A stretch of DNA of 64,000 bases from Erigeron canadensis (Eukaryota; Streptophyta; Magnoliopsida; Asterales; Asteraceae), in NCBI RefSeq assembly GCF_010389155.1, contig NC_057765.1:21036270-21100269 (forward strand), read 5' to 3'. Shown here in pieces: positions 45,580 through 56,272 of the stretch (its first letter is position 1; each line of letters starts with the position of its first letter). The notes under the pieces are model-generated. The model was not told where the DNA came from. It saw only the letters and a program-made list of their open reading frames with translations, and searched no databases. Both the position numbers and the translations under genes were made by a program.

Positions 45580-46019
45580 CACTAAAAAAAATCTCGATTA
45601 GTGACGACTTGTTTAATGACAACTAAAATTTTGTCATTAATAAACTTATTTAATCACCATTAAAAAAGTGGTCACTAAACAAAATTAGTGGCCAAAAAAT
45701 GACAATTTTTTGTCTCTAAACAAAATTAGTGACAGACCTTTAGTGACGAAAAGTGACAACTAAAAATTTGGTCACTAATTTATCATAATGACCAAATTTT
45801 CGTCACAATTTTGTTTAGTGACCAAAATTTTGAGTGGTTACTTTTCGTCAGCAAAGGTCCGTCACTAATTTTGTTTAGAGATCAAAAAATGTTATTTTTT
45901 TTGTCACTAGTTTTGTTTAGTGACCACTTTTCTTAATGGTAACTAAATAAGGTTATTAGTGACCAAATTTTACTTGTCTTTAAACAAAGTGATCACTAAT
46001 CGACATTTTTCTTGTAGTA
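45580..46019. mobile_element. CACTA-type MITE
   Basis: 440 bp beginning CACTAAAAAAAATCTCGATTAG and ending with the complement of a related sequence (CTAATCGACATTTTTCTTGTAGT, last base changed). The whole unit folds on itself through repeated TTTGTTTAGTGACCA words. The CACTA terminus and long hairpin fit non-autonomous CACTA (En/Spm) elements. No clear 3-bp target duplication was found, and there is no coding capacity. Confidence 0.78.
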
Positions 46020-46218
46020 AACATATAAACGCAAATATTTTGCCTCTTAAGATTTTGATAAACGCAACTTTACAGTTGCTATTAAAAGGTGGATTAAATA
46101 GTTTTAGATTTAGCATAAAATTCAAAAATGAACTTTTGAAATAGAAGTTATAAATCTTTATGCAAGTTATACACAACCTTAAAGACTACATTTAATATTT
46201 TTCATTATAATTTGAAGG

Positions 46219-46833
46219 TAACTCTTTTTATATTTCTAGCACTAATTTTAAATGGAGTTTTACCAGCATTCTTATTCTCCACTTAACCCACATTTTCATG
46301 GCAGAGTTTTTATGGCTGAGATTGTAAATAAAAATTAAAAAAAAAATATGATCTAATAGTCATAGCTAAATAAAAATATAACTAACGACATTTATGGCTT
46401 TATTATGAATAAATATAAAGCTGCCCATTTTTCATAGGTAAACTTATATTTATCATGCATAAACTGGTTATAGACTAATAACAAGGTTTAGGTAAGTAAA
46501 TACATATAAATTCGAGCCAATAACAAGTTTTTCCGTAACTCTTTTTATATTTCTAGCACTAATTTTAAATGGGGTTTTACCAGCACCACTCAACCCACAT
46601 TTCCATTTGAATGGCAGAGTTTTCATGGCTGAGGTTGTAAAAAAAATAAAAAATGATCTAATAGTCATAGCTAAATAAAAATATAACTAACGACCTTTAT
46701 GGCTTTATTATGAGTAAATGTAAAGCTGTCCATTTTTCATACGTAAACTTATATTTATCATGCATAAACTGTTTAAAAACTAATAACAAGGTTTAGGTAA
46801 GTAAATACATATAAATTCGAGCCAATAACAAGG
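46219..46833. repeat. Tandem duplication of about 317 bp
   Basis: Unit 1 (46219-46535) and unit 2 (46536-46833) both start TAACTCTTTTTATATTTCTA and end with CGAGCCAATAACAAG. They differ by scattered substitutions and small gaps. Non-coding; small open frames across it are not genes. Confidence 0.88.
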
Positions 46834-46956
46834 TTAATATATTTCTATATCTAATACTATATTATAAAAAGAAAAGCTCTCATATTGAAAGTTAAGAGAA
46901 TAATGTATAAAATATCTTTAATGATTATATTACACTATCAATTATTTATCTTTTAA

Positions 46957-47032
46957 AATATGTCTTTTAATCTTTTACATGAATTATCTACACCACTTGA
47001 CACTATTTCAACCACAAACAGTTGGTCTCCCC
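46957..47032. repeat. 75-bp direct repeat, left of element F
   Basis: AAATATGTCTTTTAA through CAGTTGGTCTCCCC, repeated with about 10 percent difference at about 53287-53360 on the other side of element F. Confidence 0.8.
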
Positions 47033-47437
47033 TGATGATGTACCCTCTCAGCGGTACGCAGGACCTGCCACACAAAGGAATAGTAACACGTTACGACACG
47101 AAGGCTGTCCGTAACGAAGGCTTCCGCAGTAAGGTAAAAAGGATAAGAATTGTTCCCCTATAATTTCGAGATTTGATCTTATCACTTGCAGCCAATAATT
47201 AAGGAGATTATATTCCTGCCTAAGACTTAGGAAACCCTAAGTCATCTACTTGTCTTCCAAGAATGTCTTCCCTATAAAAAGAAGGCTACGAAGTTCGCTA
47301 GAGGCATTGAAGAACACACACAAATCACGAATAAGCTCACCTGGCGTAAAGATGCAAAACTCTACCATTTGGGAACCGCCAATAAATAACCTTATTAATC
47401 TCAAATCATCCATCACCCTAACCTTGGATTTGGTGCA
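47033..47437 (+). repeat. 5' LTR of element F
   Basis: Starts TGATGATGTACCC and ends GGTGCA; matches 52879-53282. TATAAAAA at 47273-47280 is the TATA box candidate. Confidence 0.92.
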
Positions 47438-47442
47438 CAAAC

Positions 47443-47462
47443 CTTTGGCGTCATCTGTGGGA
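47443..47462 (+). other. Primer binding site of element F
   Basis: TTTGGCGTCATCTGTGGGAC, close to the TTTGGCGCC-type primer sites of plant gypsy elements and unlike the TGGTATCAGAGC of the copia elements here. Confidence 0.75.
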
Positions 47463-47521
47463 CCATAGCTCAAGATCCCACCACCACCTTGAACCCTGTT
47501 TTTTGTGTCGAATCAAGGAGA

Positions 47522-49589
47522 ATGGCTGACGTCCCGCCAGGATTTGGACAGAGCTCTCAGATAACTGAGAATCAACCTGCTAGGAACTCTCCGCCTAGGC
47601 CTGGACCAACGATTGAAAGGCCGACCGATGACGATCAGCACGATCGTCGTGAAAGGGAAAATATTGAGCGTCCGGTACAAACACCAGGCGGACAAGGAGG
47701 GTTTGCACGGGGGTCCTCATCAGGTACCTCCGAAACACTGGAGTACTCGACAGTGTCACCAGAACCTTGAACTTCGACGGCGAAACTGAAGACGAATATG
47801 ACGCCGACACCCCCCCCCCTAGGGGACTCCGGAGGTACCCCCGGATACCAGGGTCCCGGGTCAGGACTGACTACGGGTTTGGAATAGGAAGTGAAGGCCC
47901 TCGGGCCAGAACCCCTCCGCATAGGGCCAGTGCTCAAGTAAACACTCCCTTGGGGATAGCAGAACCCAGGGGCCTGCCATAGTCAGGGCCTTCACCGACA
48001 AGACCAAATGGTATTCCTTTAGGGCACAGCGTCCCACAGGGACCGTCGTGGCAAGTCTTTCTAGGGCCCATAGGACAACAGGTACCCCAAGGACCCTCGT
48101 GGCAAACATATTCAGGACCTTCGGGACAAGTTTTTTCAGGATCCTCAGGGCATGTCCCCCTGGGAACATCCGGACAACCAGGACCCGCGAGTCACACTTT
48201 CCAAGGATCTTCGACGCAAGCTCCCTCAGGGCATGCGACACAAAGCTATCAGATACCTCCGGGCCAAAGTTTTGGGGGCATGAACGGGCCCACACCGTAC
48301 CAGTATCCCTTAGGCTCTTACGGGGCTCACCTCACTGGGGGAATGTATGGCAGTCAGCAAGCAAGGCAAGAGCAACAACACTATGCATCGCAATTTACTC
48401 TACCCCCGCAGGGGACTTCGCAGGGCATCAAAGGGCAACAATATGCTATGCCACCTCCCGGAGCGTATGGTCCACAAGGTTGGGGGGCCCCTGTATATCA
48501 AAACACGTTGGAATTACAGTTGGTTGGAGGAAGCGTAGAGAATTCACCGTTCGTGGCATGGATACAAAATTACCCTCTCCCGAAGGACCTGAAGTACCCT
48601 TCCCATTTGGGACGTACAAAGGAAAGAGAGACCCTGATGACTTTCTGGAAGCATTTGCGGGGGCGGCAGAGATGAAGGTCTGGAACGTACCGACTGCGTG
48701 TAGGATGTTTAGATACGCACTCGAAGGAGACGCCAGAGAATGGCTGAAGAGCGTCACAAAAGGATCCATCGTCAGCTTCGACGACCTTAAAGAGAAATTT
48801 AGAGCCCGTTTTAGCCAGCAGAAAAAACACAAGAAGATTCATGTAGTTGCTCATGGAATAAAACAAAAAGAAACAGAAGGTTGCAGAACATTCATGGACC
48901 GATTTACAATGGAAACAGAGGATATTGTGGACCTCCCTGAGTCACAAAGGATATCGGGATTACTTCATGGCCTTCGGCGTAAAGGGTTAGTTGAATTCCT
49001 ATACAGGGACCTCCCGAAGACTTATGAAGCGGTTTTAAAAAGGGCCCATGTGTACTTGGATGCCAGGGACACCGCTTTAAAAGGAGACACAAGTCTCATG
49101 TAGGAAAAGGAAACTCCGGCAAACAGGAAAGGAAAGTGGATATGCGAAAGGGAAAAACCAAGATATACTCCGTACCATAAGGATGACAAAGGGTACCCCA
49201 AAATAAACCTTCCGGAATTGCACAAAAGTCCGAAAGAAACATTACTCACTGAAAGTGTTGCAAAAACCTTCCTCATCCCTCCGAGGCTAAGTGGAAAAAA
49301 TAGAAAAGATCCGGAAAAGTACTTTGAATTCCACAGGGACCATGGCCATGACACGAATGTGTGTTGGCAACTCAGGGAGGCCATCGTGGAAGCTCTAAAC
49401 GAAGGGAAACTTTCGCACCTGGTAAAAAGTGTCAGACAACAGCAGAATGTGAAAAAAGAAGACGATGAAGATGAGAAGAAAAAAGGCCCTGAGAAGACAA
49501 TTTATACAATAATGAAAGTTAAGCCGGGGTCAGCATGTTCCCTCCCCAAAACCTACAAGGGGGACATAGGACGCATCACGTTCCCTTAA
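47522..49589 (+). pseudogene. Element F gag, degenerate
   Basis: ATG 47522 begins MADVPPGFGQ. A frame change near 47765, a TAG at 47980, another frame change near 48560 and a TAG at 49101 break it. A Gly/Pro/Gln-rich part has an eight-residue tandem repeat GPSWQTYS/GPSGQVFS (about 48040-48190). The gag core follows (from 48590: PFPFGTYKGKRDPDDFLEAF and LEGDAREWLKSV to about 49080). The C-terminal part has FHRDHGHDTNVCWQLREAI (about 49327-49385), the His/Cys knuckle-like motif of Tat-type gag. Gag would form particles. Confidence 0.85.
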
Positions 49590-50084
49590 ATCTATAAAAC
49601 CTTCAGGGATCCTCTGGTAATTTTTGTAGTTTTAGAAATATCCAAAGTAAAGAATATCATTGTAGACACCGGAAGCGAGTGTAATGTGTTATATGAGAAG
49701 GCTTTCTGGAAATTGCACCCTGTGGCACGGATGAATTTTAAAAAAACAGAAGCTTCGGTCCAAGGGTACTCAGGGAACAAAGATAAACCACTAGGAAAGC
49801 TAGCGGTACAAATGACAATAGGAGAAGGGCGCTGGGAACGAAAAGAGAGGGTTACTTTTCTAGTAATAGCGGGAAGATCACCTTTCGAAGCCATTATAGG
49901 AAGACCTGGAATCCAAAAATTTGGCATGATACCCTCCGTAGCACACAGAATGATCATGTATGAGTCAAACAGAGGAATAGGGACCTTGGTTACAAAGGGA
50001 AAGAAACTAGCCAGAGACGGCCAAGATGGTCCCCACTACCTCTCATGGAATGAAGGACCTTACTATGGACACTTACATGGATGA
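49590..50084 (+). pseudogene. Element F retroviral-type aspartic protease, separated from gag by a stop
   Basis: Same frame as the gag C-terminus after TAA 49587. The active-site motif VDTGSECNVLY is intact (D-T-G at 49665-49673), followed by the flap region and a second hydrophobic-Gly motif AIIGRPG near 49893. It ends at 50084, and no reverse transcriptase follows. Would cleave Gag and Pol during particle maturation. Confidence 0.85.
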
Positions 50085-50462
50085 CTATGCATCCAGAAGC
50101 AAGACAAATCTGGAACAATAAATTAGTCATTCTCCCCTTTTTTTTTATTATTATTCGATTTTCTTTTTCAAAGCCTAGAGGATACGATATGTAACCTCAT
50201 TATTATTAATAAAGGCTTCTTCCCTTTTTTCTTTTCATACCTCCTCTAGAAAAAAGACGCACATGAGCGCAAGTAATACACAAAAATATTTCCAAAATGG
50301 GGACGCCCATGGAACTTAAAATGTATAAAGGACCTATAGTCCAAATAAACATCCATGGATCCATCCACAACAAACAACATAACACGAAAAACAAAATCAC
50401 ACAATATTCAAAAGATGCACATAAAGCATCAAGCAGTACTGCAATATATCCATAAGCCACAA
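50085..50462. other. Junction between protease and antisense gene in element F
   Basis: No gene. This is where RT, RNase H and integrase of a full-length element would start. AATAAA near 50208 may serve as poly(A) signal on the plus strand. Confidence 0.5.
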
Positions 50463-52507
50463 TTAGGAAATTGTGGACAAAAGAACACCAAAAGAAAGAA
50501 TATCCAGAAATTCACAGACGTAAAAAGTAAATTGTTCAAAACACCATATCAAGTTGTTCACATAAGTCTGAAAGGCACATTCGCCAAGCGAAAGGCACGC
50601 AGGCCTCAAATGTTCACTGGGATTAATAGGAGCTTCAGGGTGGATCACATCAGGAGCAAGTTTCAGAAGATCATCAACATCAATGTTGGGGTTAGCAATG
50701 AACTTATTCAGGTAAGGAAAGACAGCGTCTCTCCACTTCTGGTCAGCAACTTCAAGGTCATGAGAAGCAGTAGGAATAAAATCTTCCCTACATTGCAAAT
50801 CACATTTGCCTTCCGCAACAAACTCCTCCAATACAGTCAACCTCTCATCAGCTCTCTCCGCTAAAATCAGCTCCCCCAACAATTGCCCAACCTCGTCACT
50901 ATACAACAAAGATCTGCTAACATAAGGAATTGCCTCTGTAACCAACCTGATACGATCCTGCTTCATAGCCTCAATCTGGTCACGCAGCACCCTATTACCA
51001 TCACGCTCATCAGCGAACTCTTGTTGCAACTTCAACACAGCTTCGTCATGAACAACCGCATCTGTTTTCAACATGCTCACCTGCTGCTTCAAATCTTGGA
51101 CAATATCAGACGACTCCACGGTAGTAACAAACCGGGCTTCCCTAGCCTTCAAATCTTCAACGGTGGCAATCAGAGACTGTACCTCTAGACTCTTGGACCT
51201 TAGATCAATGGACATCCTAGAAAAACGCCTGGAAATCACAGCATCTAGATAAGTATGGAACTGACGATCCTTCTTGAACACACGCATAAAAGTTTCATTG
51301 TCCATGTTGTCAATCTTCTTAACATCTTCAGCATTCATGTCTTCACCACTCAGCTATGTAAGGATCTCCTGATCATGAAGGTCTGCAGGACAGCAAAAAA
51401 TATATATCAGTATAGCAGGATGCTAAACATAATAAAGTGCTCATTAAAGGTCACACCTGTCTTTGAAGCAGAGGGCTTGCGGAATTCAGGCTCTTTGGGA
51501 AGATCACCAGATTTCCTTCTTTTCATACGACCAGCAACAGAATGAGGGAGAGGGATTTCTTTCTTCTTTCTTTTAGCAGCAGAAGAACCAGTAAATTCAA
51601 CCTCAAACATGTCAATATTAAGAATGGGGGGATCCATAGCACTTGACACATCGAGGTTATCATTCTGAACACCTGAAGAACCAGCATCACCAACAAGACT
51701 GCCCCGTCTTTCAATACGAGGAACCTCAGTTACCTCCTTCACACCTTTCTTGACGAATTTCCTAAAAGTCATATCTACAGGCAAACACAATGATCAGAGT
51801 CAATGAGTTATCAAAGGGCTACCAAAAGCAAAATACCAGATCCTTACCATCTATATCTACACCACCAGGCATTGTACCAATCAACTTCGCTTTGTACAAC
51901 ACAACATCAGGATATAAAGCGACTTGAATAGGATGCAATCGAATTTCACGACACAGATCATCAATCACATATTCAGGAAAGGGATTTTCATATTTTTGTG
52001 TTTACACAGTAACTTCCTATCAGTCACGGATTCATAACCACTTGGAAACAAAGATGCCTTCATAAACAGAAACTCACTTTTCCAATCACGAATGTCCAAA
52101 CAAACACCCAGCTGTTGAACGATTACCCACTGCGACCCAATCACCAGAAGGACAAGTTTGGATAAAATACCTAAACAACTCTAATGACGGTTCACCGCCA
52201 TATGCCCTACACATTACTTCAAATGCAACTATTCTTCACAGGCCTAGCGGTGTTATTGTGGAAATATGGATATCAAAGAAATCAAGAACAGAAAGCATAA
52301 AGGGTGAAAATGGGTACCTAACATTACCCTCAGTCATGGTCTTCATATAGAACCGACAAACCCATCAGGGGGAGTAAGAACAGTATCACCATCGGAGGGA
52401 ATCAGGAAAGATGATATTTTTCCGGGAAAAATTCTATCGACAAACTTGTTCAATCGCGACCATATTACAATCGATTCAGTCGTCTCGATGCCTCCTTTTG
52501 ACATCGG
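50463..52507 (-). pseudogene. Antisense three-exon gene of element F (gypsy-type transposon protein), degenerate
   Basis: Minus-strand gene read from a TATATATA box (52671-52678). Exon 1 (52507-51848) carries SPFMLSVLDFFDIHISTITP, AFEVMCRAYGG and PFPEYVIDDLCREIRLHP, a pattern of the 'putative gypsy type transposon' family. It has a frame change near 52350, a TGA near 52237 and another frame change near 52120. Intron 1 (51847-51775, 73 nt, GTAAGG to CTGTAG) and intron 2 (51456-51383, 74 nt, GTGTGA to CTGCAG) are both phase 1 and join the three exons in one frame. Exon 2 has basic clusters (KRKKKE, KRRK). Exon 3 begins with nine codons and a TAG, then a 291-residue coiled-coil protein to 50463. 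Role unknown; no enzyme motif seen. Confidence 0.75.
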
Positions 52508-52670
52508 GATATGACGATCAAGAAAAATAAATAAAAAGATGAAGAAAAAAGGGGAGAAAATCACGTACCTACTGTGTCAGTCGGAAGAGGAGAAAATCAA
52601 AAACCCTAGGAGAGAGAGAAGATATTTTTTGAAGCGAGAGAAAATAAAGGAAAAGGACGAAAATTGGATT

Positions 52671-52678
52671 TATATATA
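52671..52678 (-). promoter_or_regulatory. TATA box of the antisense gene
   Basis: TATATATA on the minus strand, about 165 bp before the first good ATG of the antisense gene. It is followed by a CT-rich leader with CCTAGGGTTTTT. Confidence 0.55.
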
Positions 52679-52866
52679 ATCCTGCATGAAGATCGCAACC
52701 GTCCATCAATCTTCTAGGGATGCGCGCTCATCTACCCCTTTAATTGCCTTTCAAATCAAATAAATTAAAGGCGGTTTAATGAGTTTACACGTAATACCCC
52801 TGCAAGATACGACGAAGGACATATTTAGTCCAACACAATACCTGTGTAGCGCACGTCATCACCTTG

Positions 52867-52878
52867 GACTGGGGGGCT
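52867..52878 (+). other. Polypurine tract of element F
   Basis: GACTGGGGGGCT immediately before the 3' LTR start TGATGATG. Confidence 0.75.
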
Positions 52879-53282
52879 TGATGATGTACCCTCTTAGCGG
52901 TAAGCAGGACCTGCCACACAAAGGAACAGTAACACATTACGACACGAAGGCTGTCCGTAACGAAGGCTTCCGCAGTAAGGTAAAAAGGATAACAATTGTT
53001 CCCTTATAATTTTGGGATTTGATCTTATCACTTGCAGCCAATAATTAAGGAGATTATATTCCTGCCTAAGACTTAGGAAACCCTAAGTCGTCTACTTGTC
53101 TTCCAAGAATGTCTTCCCTATAAAAAAAGGCTACGAAGTTCGCTAGAGGCATTGAAGAACACACACAAATCACGAATAAGCTCACCTGGCGTAAAGAGGC
53201 AAAACTCTACCATTTGGGAACCGCCAATAAATAACCTTATTCATCTCAAATCATCCATCACCCTAACCTTGGATTCGGTGCA
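52879..53282 (+). repeat. 3' LTR of element F
   Basis: 404 bp, 12 substitutions and one single-base gap relative to 47033-47437. Confidence 0.92.
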
Positions 53283-53286
53283 CCAC

Positions 53287-53360
53287 ATAAATATGTCTTT
53301 TAACCTTTTACATAAATTATCTACACCACTTGCATTGTTTGAACAACAAACAGTTGGTCT
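53287..53360. repeat. 75-bp direct repeat, right of element F
   Basis: Second copy of the sequence at 46957-47032, ending in a run of C. Confidence 0.8.
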
Positions 53361-53759
53361 CCCCCCCCCCCTACTACACAGGCGCCGCCTTGAATACCGC
53401 CGCATTTGTGCTGATAACATATTAGGAAAAACATATAATTAAGAATATACTTGATAATCAAGTGTAACCCAAACAACACATGCGTATTATTCTAGTAAGA
53501 TACAATCAGTGTATTTTGACTAATTTCCTAATTTTCATGAAAATTTTAGTTTTTTAAATGATCACAACCCTTGAATTATATTTGATTATTACAACTCGGA
53601 CTTATTAATAAAAGTTTTATAATATTAAGTTACGTTAATGTTTAAGAATTATGAGATAGTTTAACTATACTCATAACCTCATAATAGGATAACTTAAATT
53701 TCTAATAAATATTATTAGCTTATTAACCTACATAATATGTGGATATTTTAAAATTTTAT
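53361..53759. other. AT-rich non-coding DNA
   Basis: No gene seen. CTGATAACATATTAGG near 53411 resembles wording found next to copia insertions, but nothing more can be said. Confidence 0.45.
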
Positions 53760-54665
53760 TATGAGTCGTTACAAGAAAGAAATAAATTCTGTCGATGAGT
53801 GAACTAATCACAATGTGTGTGCAAAAAAAGGAAGTTGGCCCAACAATGAAGTTGTTCACTTAACTATTACTGCTATTTTCAATGAGAAGAAGGGTAATAA
53901 CAGTAATAAGACTGCGAATAAAGTTCAAAAGGCTTATCATGGTGCAATTGCCTCTAGCTTTAAGTTCTTGATGAGAAATCCTAACTGTAGATTCTGTTAT
54001 GTCAAAGGGCAGAATCAGAAAGATTTCCATACTATCAAGAAATGGCTAGCTAAGAAAGGTAACTTACTTAATGTAATATTCGATTCCTTTACTATTGATG
54101 TTCGAATTAATATATGGCGAGATGACTCTCGATCATAATTTCTCACAGTCTTTGTTTTCTCTTAATATTGATGACATAACTAAAACAAAGACAAAAATCA
54201 ACTAAAAGATTAGAGAATTCCTCAATTTTGTGGCATAAACGACTTGGCCACATCTAACGAGATCGCATAACACGAATCGTAAAGGATGGAATCTTACCTT
54301 CTCTTGACTTTTGTAATTTTGAAACTTGTATTAAGTGTCTCAAAGACAAAGTGTCTAAAGGGGATAAGAAAGGAGCCACTAGAAGTTCCAACTTGTTGGG
54401 AATAGTTCACGCTGATATTAGTGGCCCTTATCCCGCATCCATCACTGAACATACATCATTTGTTACATTTGTTGATGATTATTTGCGTTATATGCACCTA
54501 TATCTGATCTTAATCTTTACAAACTTTATTGATCTTAAAGTTTTGGTTTAACACCAAATTGATCGTAATTTAAAAGTTGTGACATCAGATAGTATTATGG
54601 TAGACATACTGATATTGGTCAAGCTCTTGGTCCTTTCCATAACTTTTGCAAGGAACGTGACATAA
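53760..54665 (+). pseudogene. Copia relic G: end of gag and start of integrase, truncated by element E
   Basis: An open stretch 53815-54138 has a degenerate knuckle CRFCYVKGQNQKDFHTIKKW. After frame changes, integrase pieces follow: WHKRLGH near 54228, ETCIKC near 54320, and HADISGPYP with a DDYLRYMHLYL core near 54408-54510. Further decayed core sequence (IGQALGPFHNFC-like in shifted frames) runs to about 54663. Protease is missing and the sequence stops exactly where element E's LTR begins. It belongs to a copia lineage different from A, B, D and E. Confidence 0.75.
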
Positions 54666-54971
54666 TGTTAGAAATCCAATAATAGTGATAATTGTAATTT
54701 AAGTTAGTGGATGTTATTGTTGTTAAGACATGGTGAAATGATTTCTAAGGTTGAGGGACTAGGAGTGTCAATTAGCTTAATTGTAGATTTAGACTATAAA
54801 TACCCTCAACTCCTTAGAAATCATAAGCCTTTAATCCATTTTTTACATACAACTTATTCAGATCGTCTCTCTCTCTCTCTAGAAAATCACACACACTAAA
54901 CACACCAAGAACACACACACTTGAACCGCCATTGTTGAGATCGCATCAATAGCAGAAATCGTGTTGTTACA
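54666..54971 (+). repeat. 5' LTR of element E
   Basis: Starts TGTTAGAAATCC, has CTATAAATA near 54797 as TATA box and a CT microsatellite near 54866, and ends GTTGTTACA two bases before the primer site. Boundaries are inferred from the TG...CA rule and the primer site, since the second LTR is not in the window. Confidence 0.82.
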
Positions 54972-54973
54972 TG

Positions 54974-54985
54974 TGGTATCAGAGC
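54974..54985 (+). other. Primer binding site of element E
   Basis: TGGTATCAGAGC, initiator tRNA-Met type. Confidence 0.93.
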
Positions 54986-55395
54986 AAAACATCACTTTGA
55001 TATCGATCCATAATTGATTTTGATCTCAATTTTCATCCAATTTCATATCAAAAACCGTTTTTCATACCGTCACTGTTTCATCATTTTTCACCAGAAAAAT
55101 CACATAAAATCATCATTTTTTGTTCACCATTAGATTCCTGATAGTTTTAAACATAATCCTGTCAAGTTTCAAGTTCCAATTCGATCTAGAACTCGAAATT
55201 GAATTTTGAGTTTTTGGCGCTCAAATTTCGGGATTTGATTATGTTGTGTTTTTAGCTGAATTTTGTTCAAGGATTTGTTGCGGACGTAATTACAAATGTT
55301 TTGCAAGTGGTTTCAGGTTCTAACTCCAAGTAAATCGAAAGATATTGAAGCTTTAAAAGTAATCAATGGAGTTTGTTCATACTGGTTTGATGAAA

Positions 55396-56214
55396 AAGAC
55401 GATATCAGAACGATTCTCGCTAGCACGATCTCCTGCAGATCGTCTCAGTGCTTGAATTTTCGTTCATTCATACTTTCTGTGTTGTGGCTTGTAGGACGAT
55501 CCTCACAAGATCGTTCTAGCAAGTGGTTGTGGTGTGAAGTATTGATTGTGGCTAACTAATCCGAAAGGATCGGTTTTGGTCAAATCAAAGTTAATACTTT
55601 GAAAACTTTTGGCAGAAAACTAAGACGATCATGCCAAGATCGTCTTAGTTACCTGACTCTAGGATGATCTTGACCAAGATCATCTCAGTGTCTGTTGATT
55701 GTTGAGTTGTTGTGGTTGATTGTTTGAAGTTGTTGTGATTGGGAATCACACACTTCCTGGGTAGTCGATCTTTATTGATTGGTTTTGCTCAAATTAATTC
55801 CTTCAAATTCAAAACAAAATTCTGTCAAAATTTTTTCAGAAATACTTAGAAACTTTTCCAGTCCCCTAAGACGATCTTAATCAAGACCGTCTTATTTTCT
55901 TCTTTAAATTTCCAAGACGATCTTCCACAAGATCGTTTCATTTTCATTCCTTTCAGTTTCAAATTTCAATTTTCAATCACTTTCATTCAGTTTCAGTTTC
56001 CAATTCCAAAAGACAAAATCATCATTCAATTTCACTTTTCATTCCATACTTCATCAATTTTCATCCAAGGTTCTTCAACACGATCTTCCTTGAATCGTCT
56101 CCTTTTTTTTTAAGAAACTAAGACGATCTGTTTCAATTCGTCTTACTTCATTCTACTAGGACGATCTTCGTCCAAACGATCTTATACTAGGACGATCTTC
56201 ATCAAGATCGTTTC
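55396..56214 (+). repeat. Array of about eleven ACGATC hairpins in the leader of element E
   Basis: Short inverted repeats with consensus AAGACGATCTT, a 2-6 nt loop and its complement. Approximate sites: 55396-55419, 55422-55448, 55493-55517, 55621-55647 (10-bp perfect arms), 55661-55686 (10-bp perfect arms), 55867-55894, 55914-55938, 56078-56101, 56119-56145, 56158-56184 and 56189-56213. All lie between primer site and gag start, in DNA without a real open frame. Confidence 0.88.
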
Positions 56215-56272
56215 ATTTCCTGAATTTTCCAACTCTTATTTCATTCCAAGTTTCAAATGAAATCTCTTTCAA

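Larger units (their letters stand above)
47033..53282 (+). mobile_element. Element F: Ty3/gypsy (Tat-like) non-autonomous retrotransposon with antisense gene
   Basis: 6,250 bp with LTRs of 405 and 404 bp (12 substitutions and one indel, about 3 percent), a gypsy-type primer site, gag and protease on the plus strand, and a spliced gene on the minus strand before the 3' LTR. Reverse transcriptase, RNase H and integrase are absent: the protease ends at 50084 and the antisense gene's 3' end begins about 380 bp later. An antisense gene in this place is known from Tat-lineage elements such as Grande and Retand. No matching target duplication: left flank TCCCC, right flank CCACA. Confidence 0.88.

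Noticed and set aside
46847..46900. Helitron-like 5' start (TCTATATCTAATACTATATTA)
   Set aside because: No matching CTRR end with a hairpin could be found, and the AT-rich context makes chance likely.
50355..51188. Plus-strand open frames at 50355-50864 and 50883-51188
   Set aside because: They are shadows of the antisense gene, which has domain, splice and promoter support.
47033..53282. 5-bp target duplication for element F
   Set aside because: Left TCCCC and right CCACA do not match; only the 75-bp flanking repeat is present.
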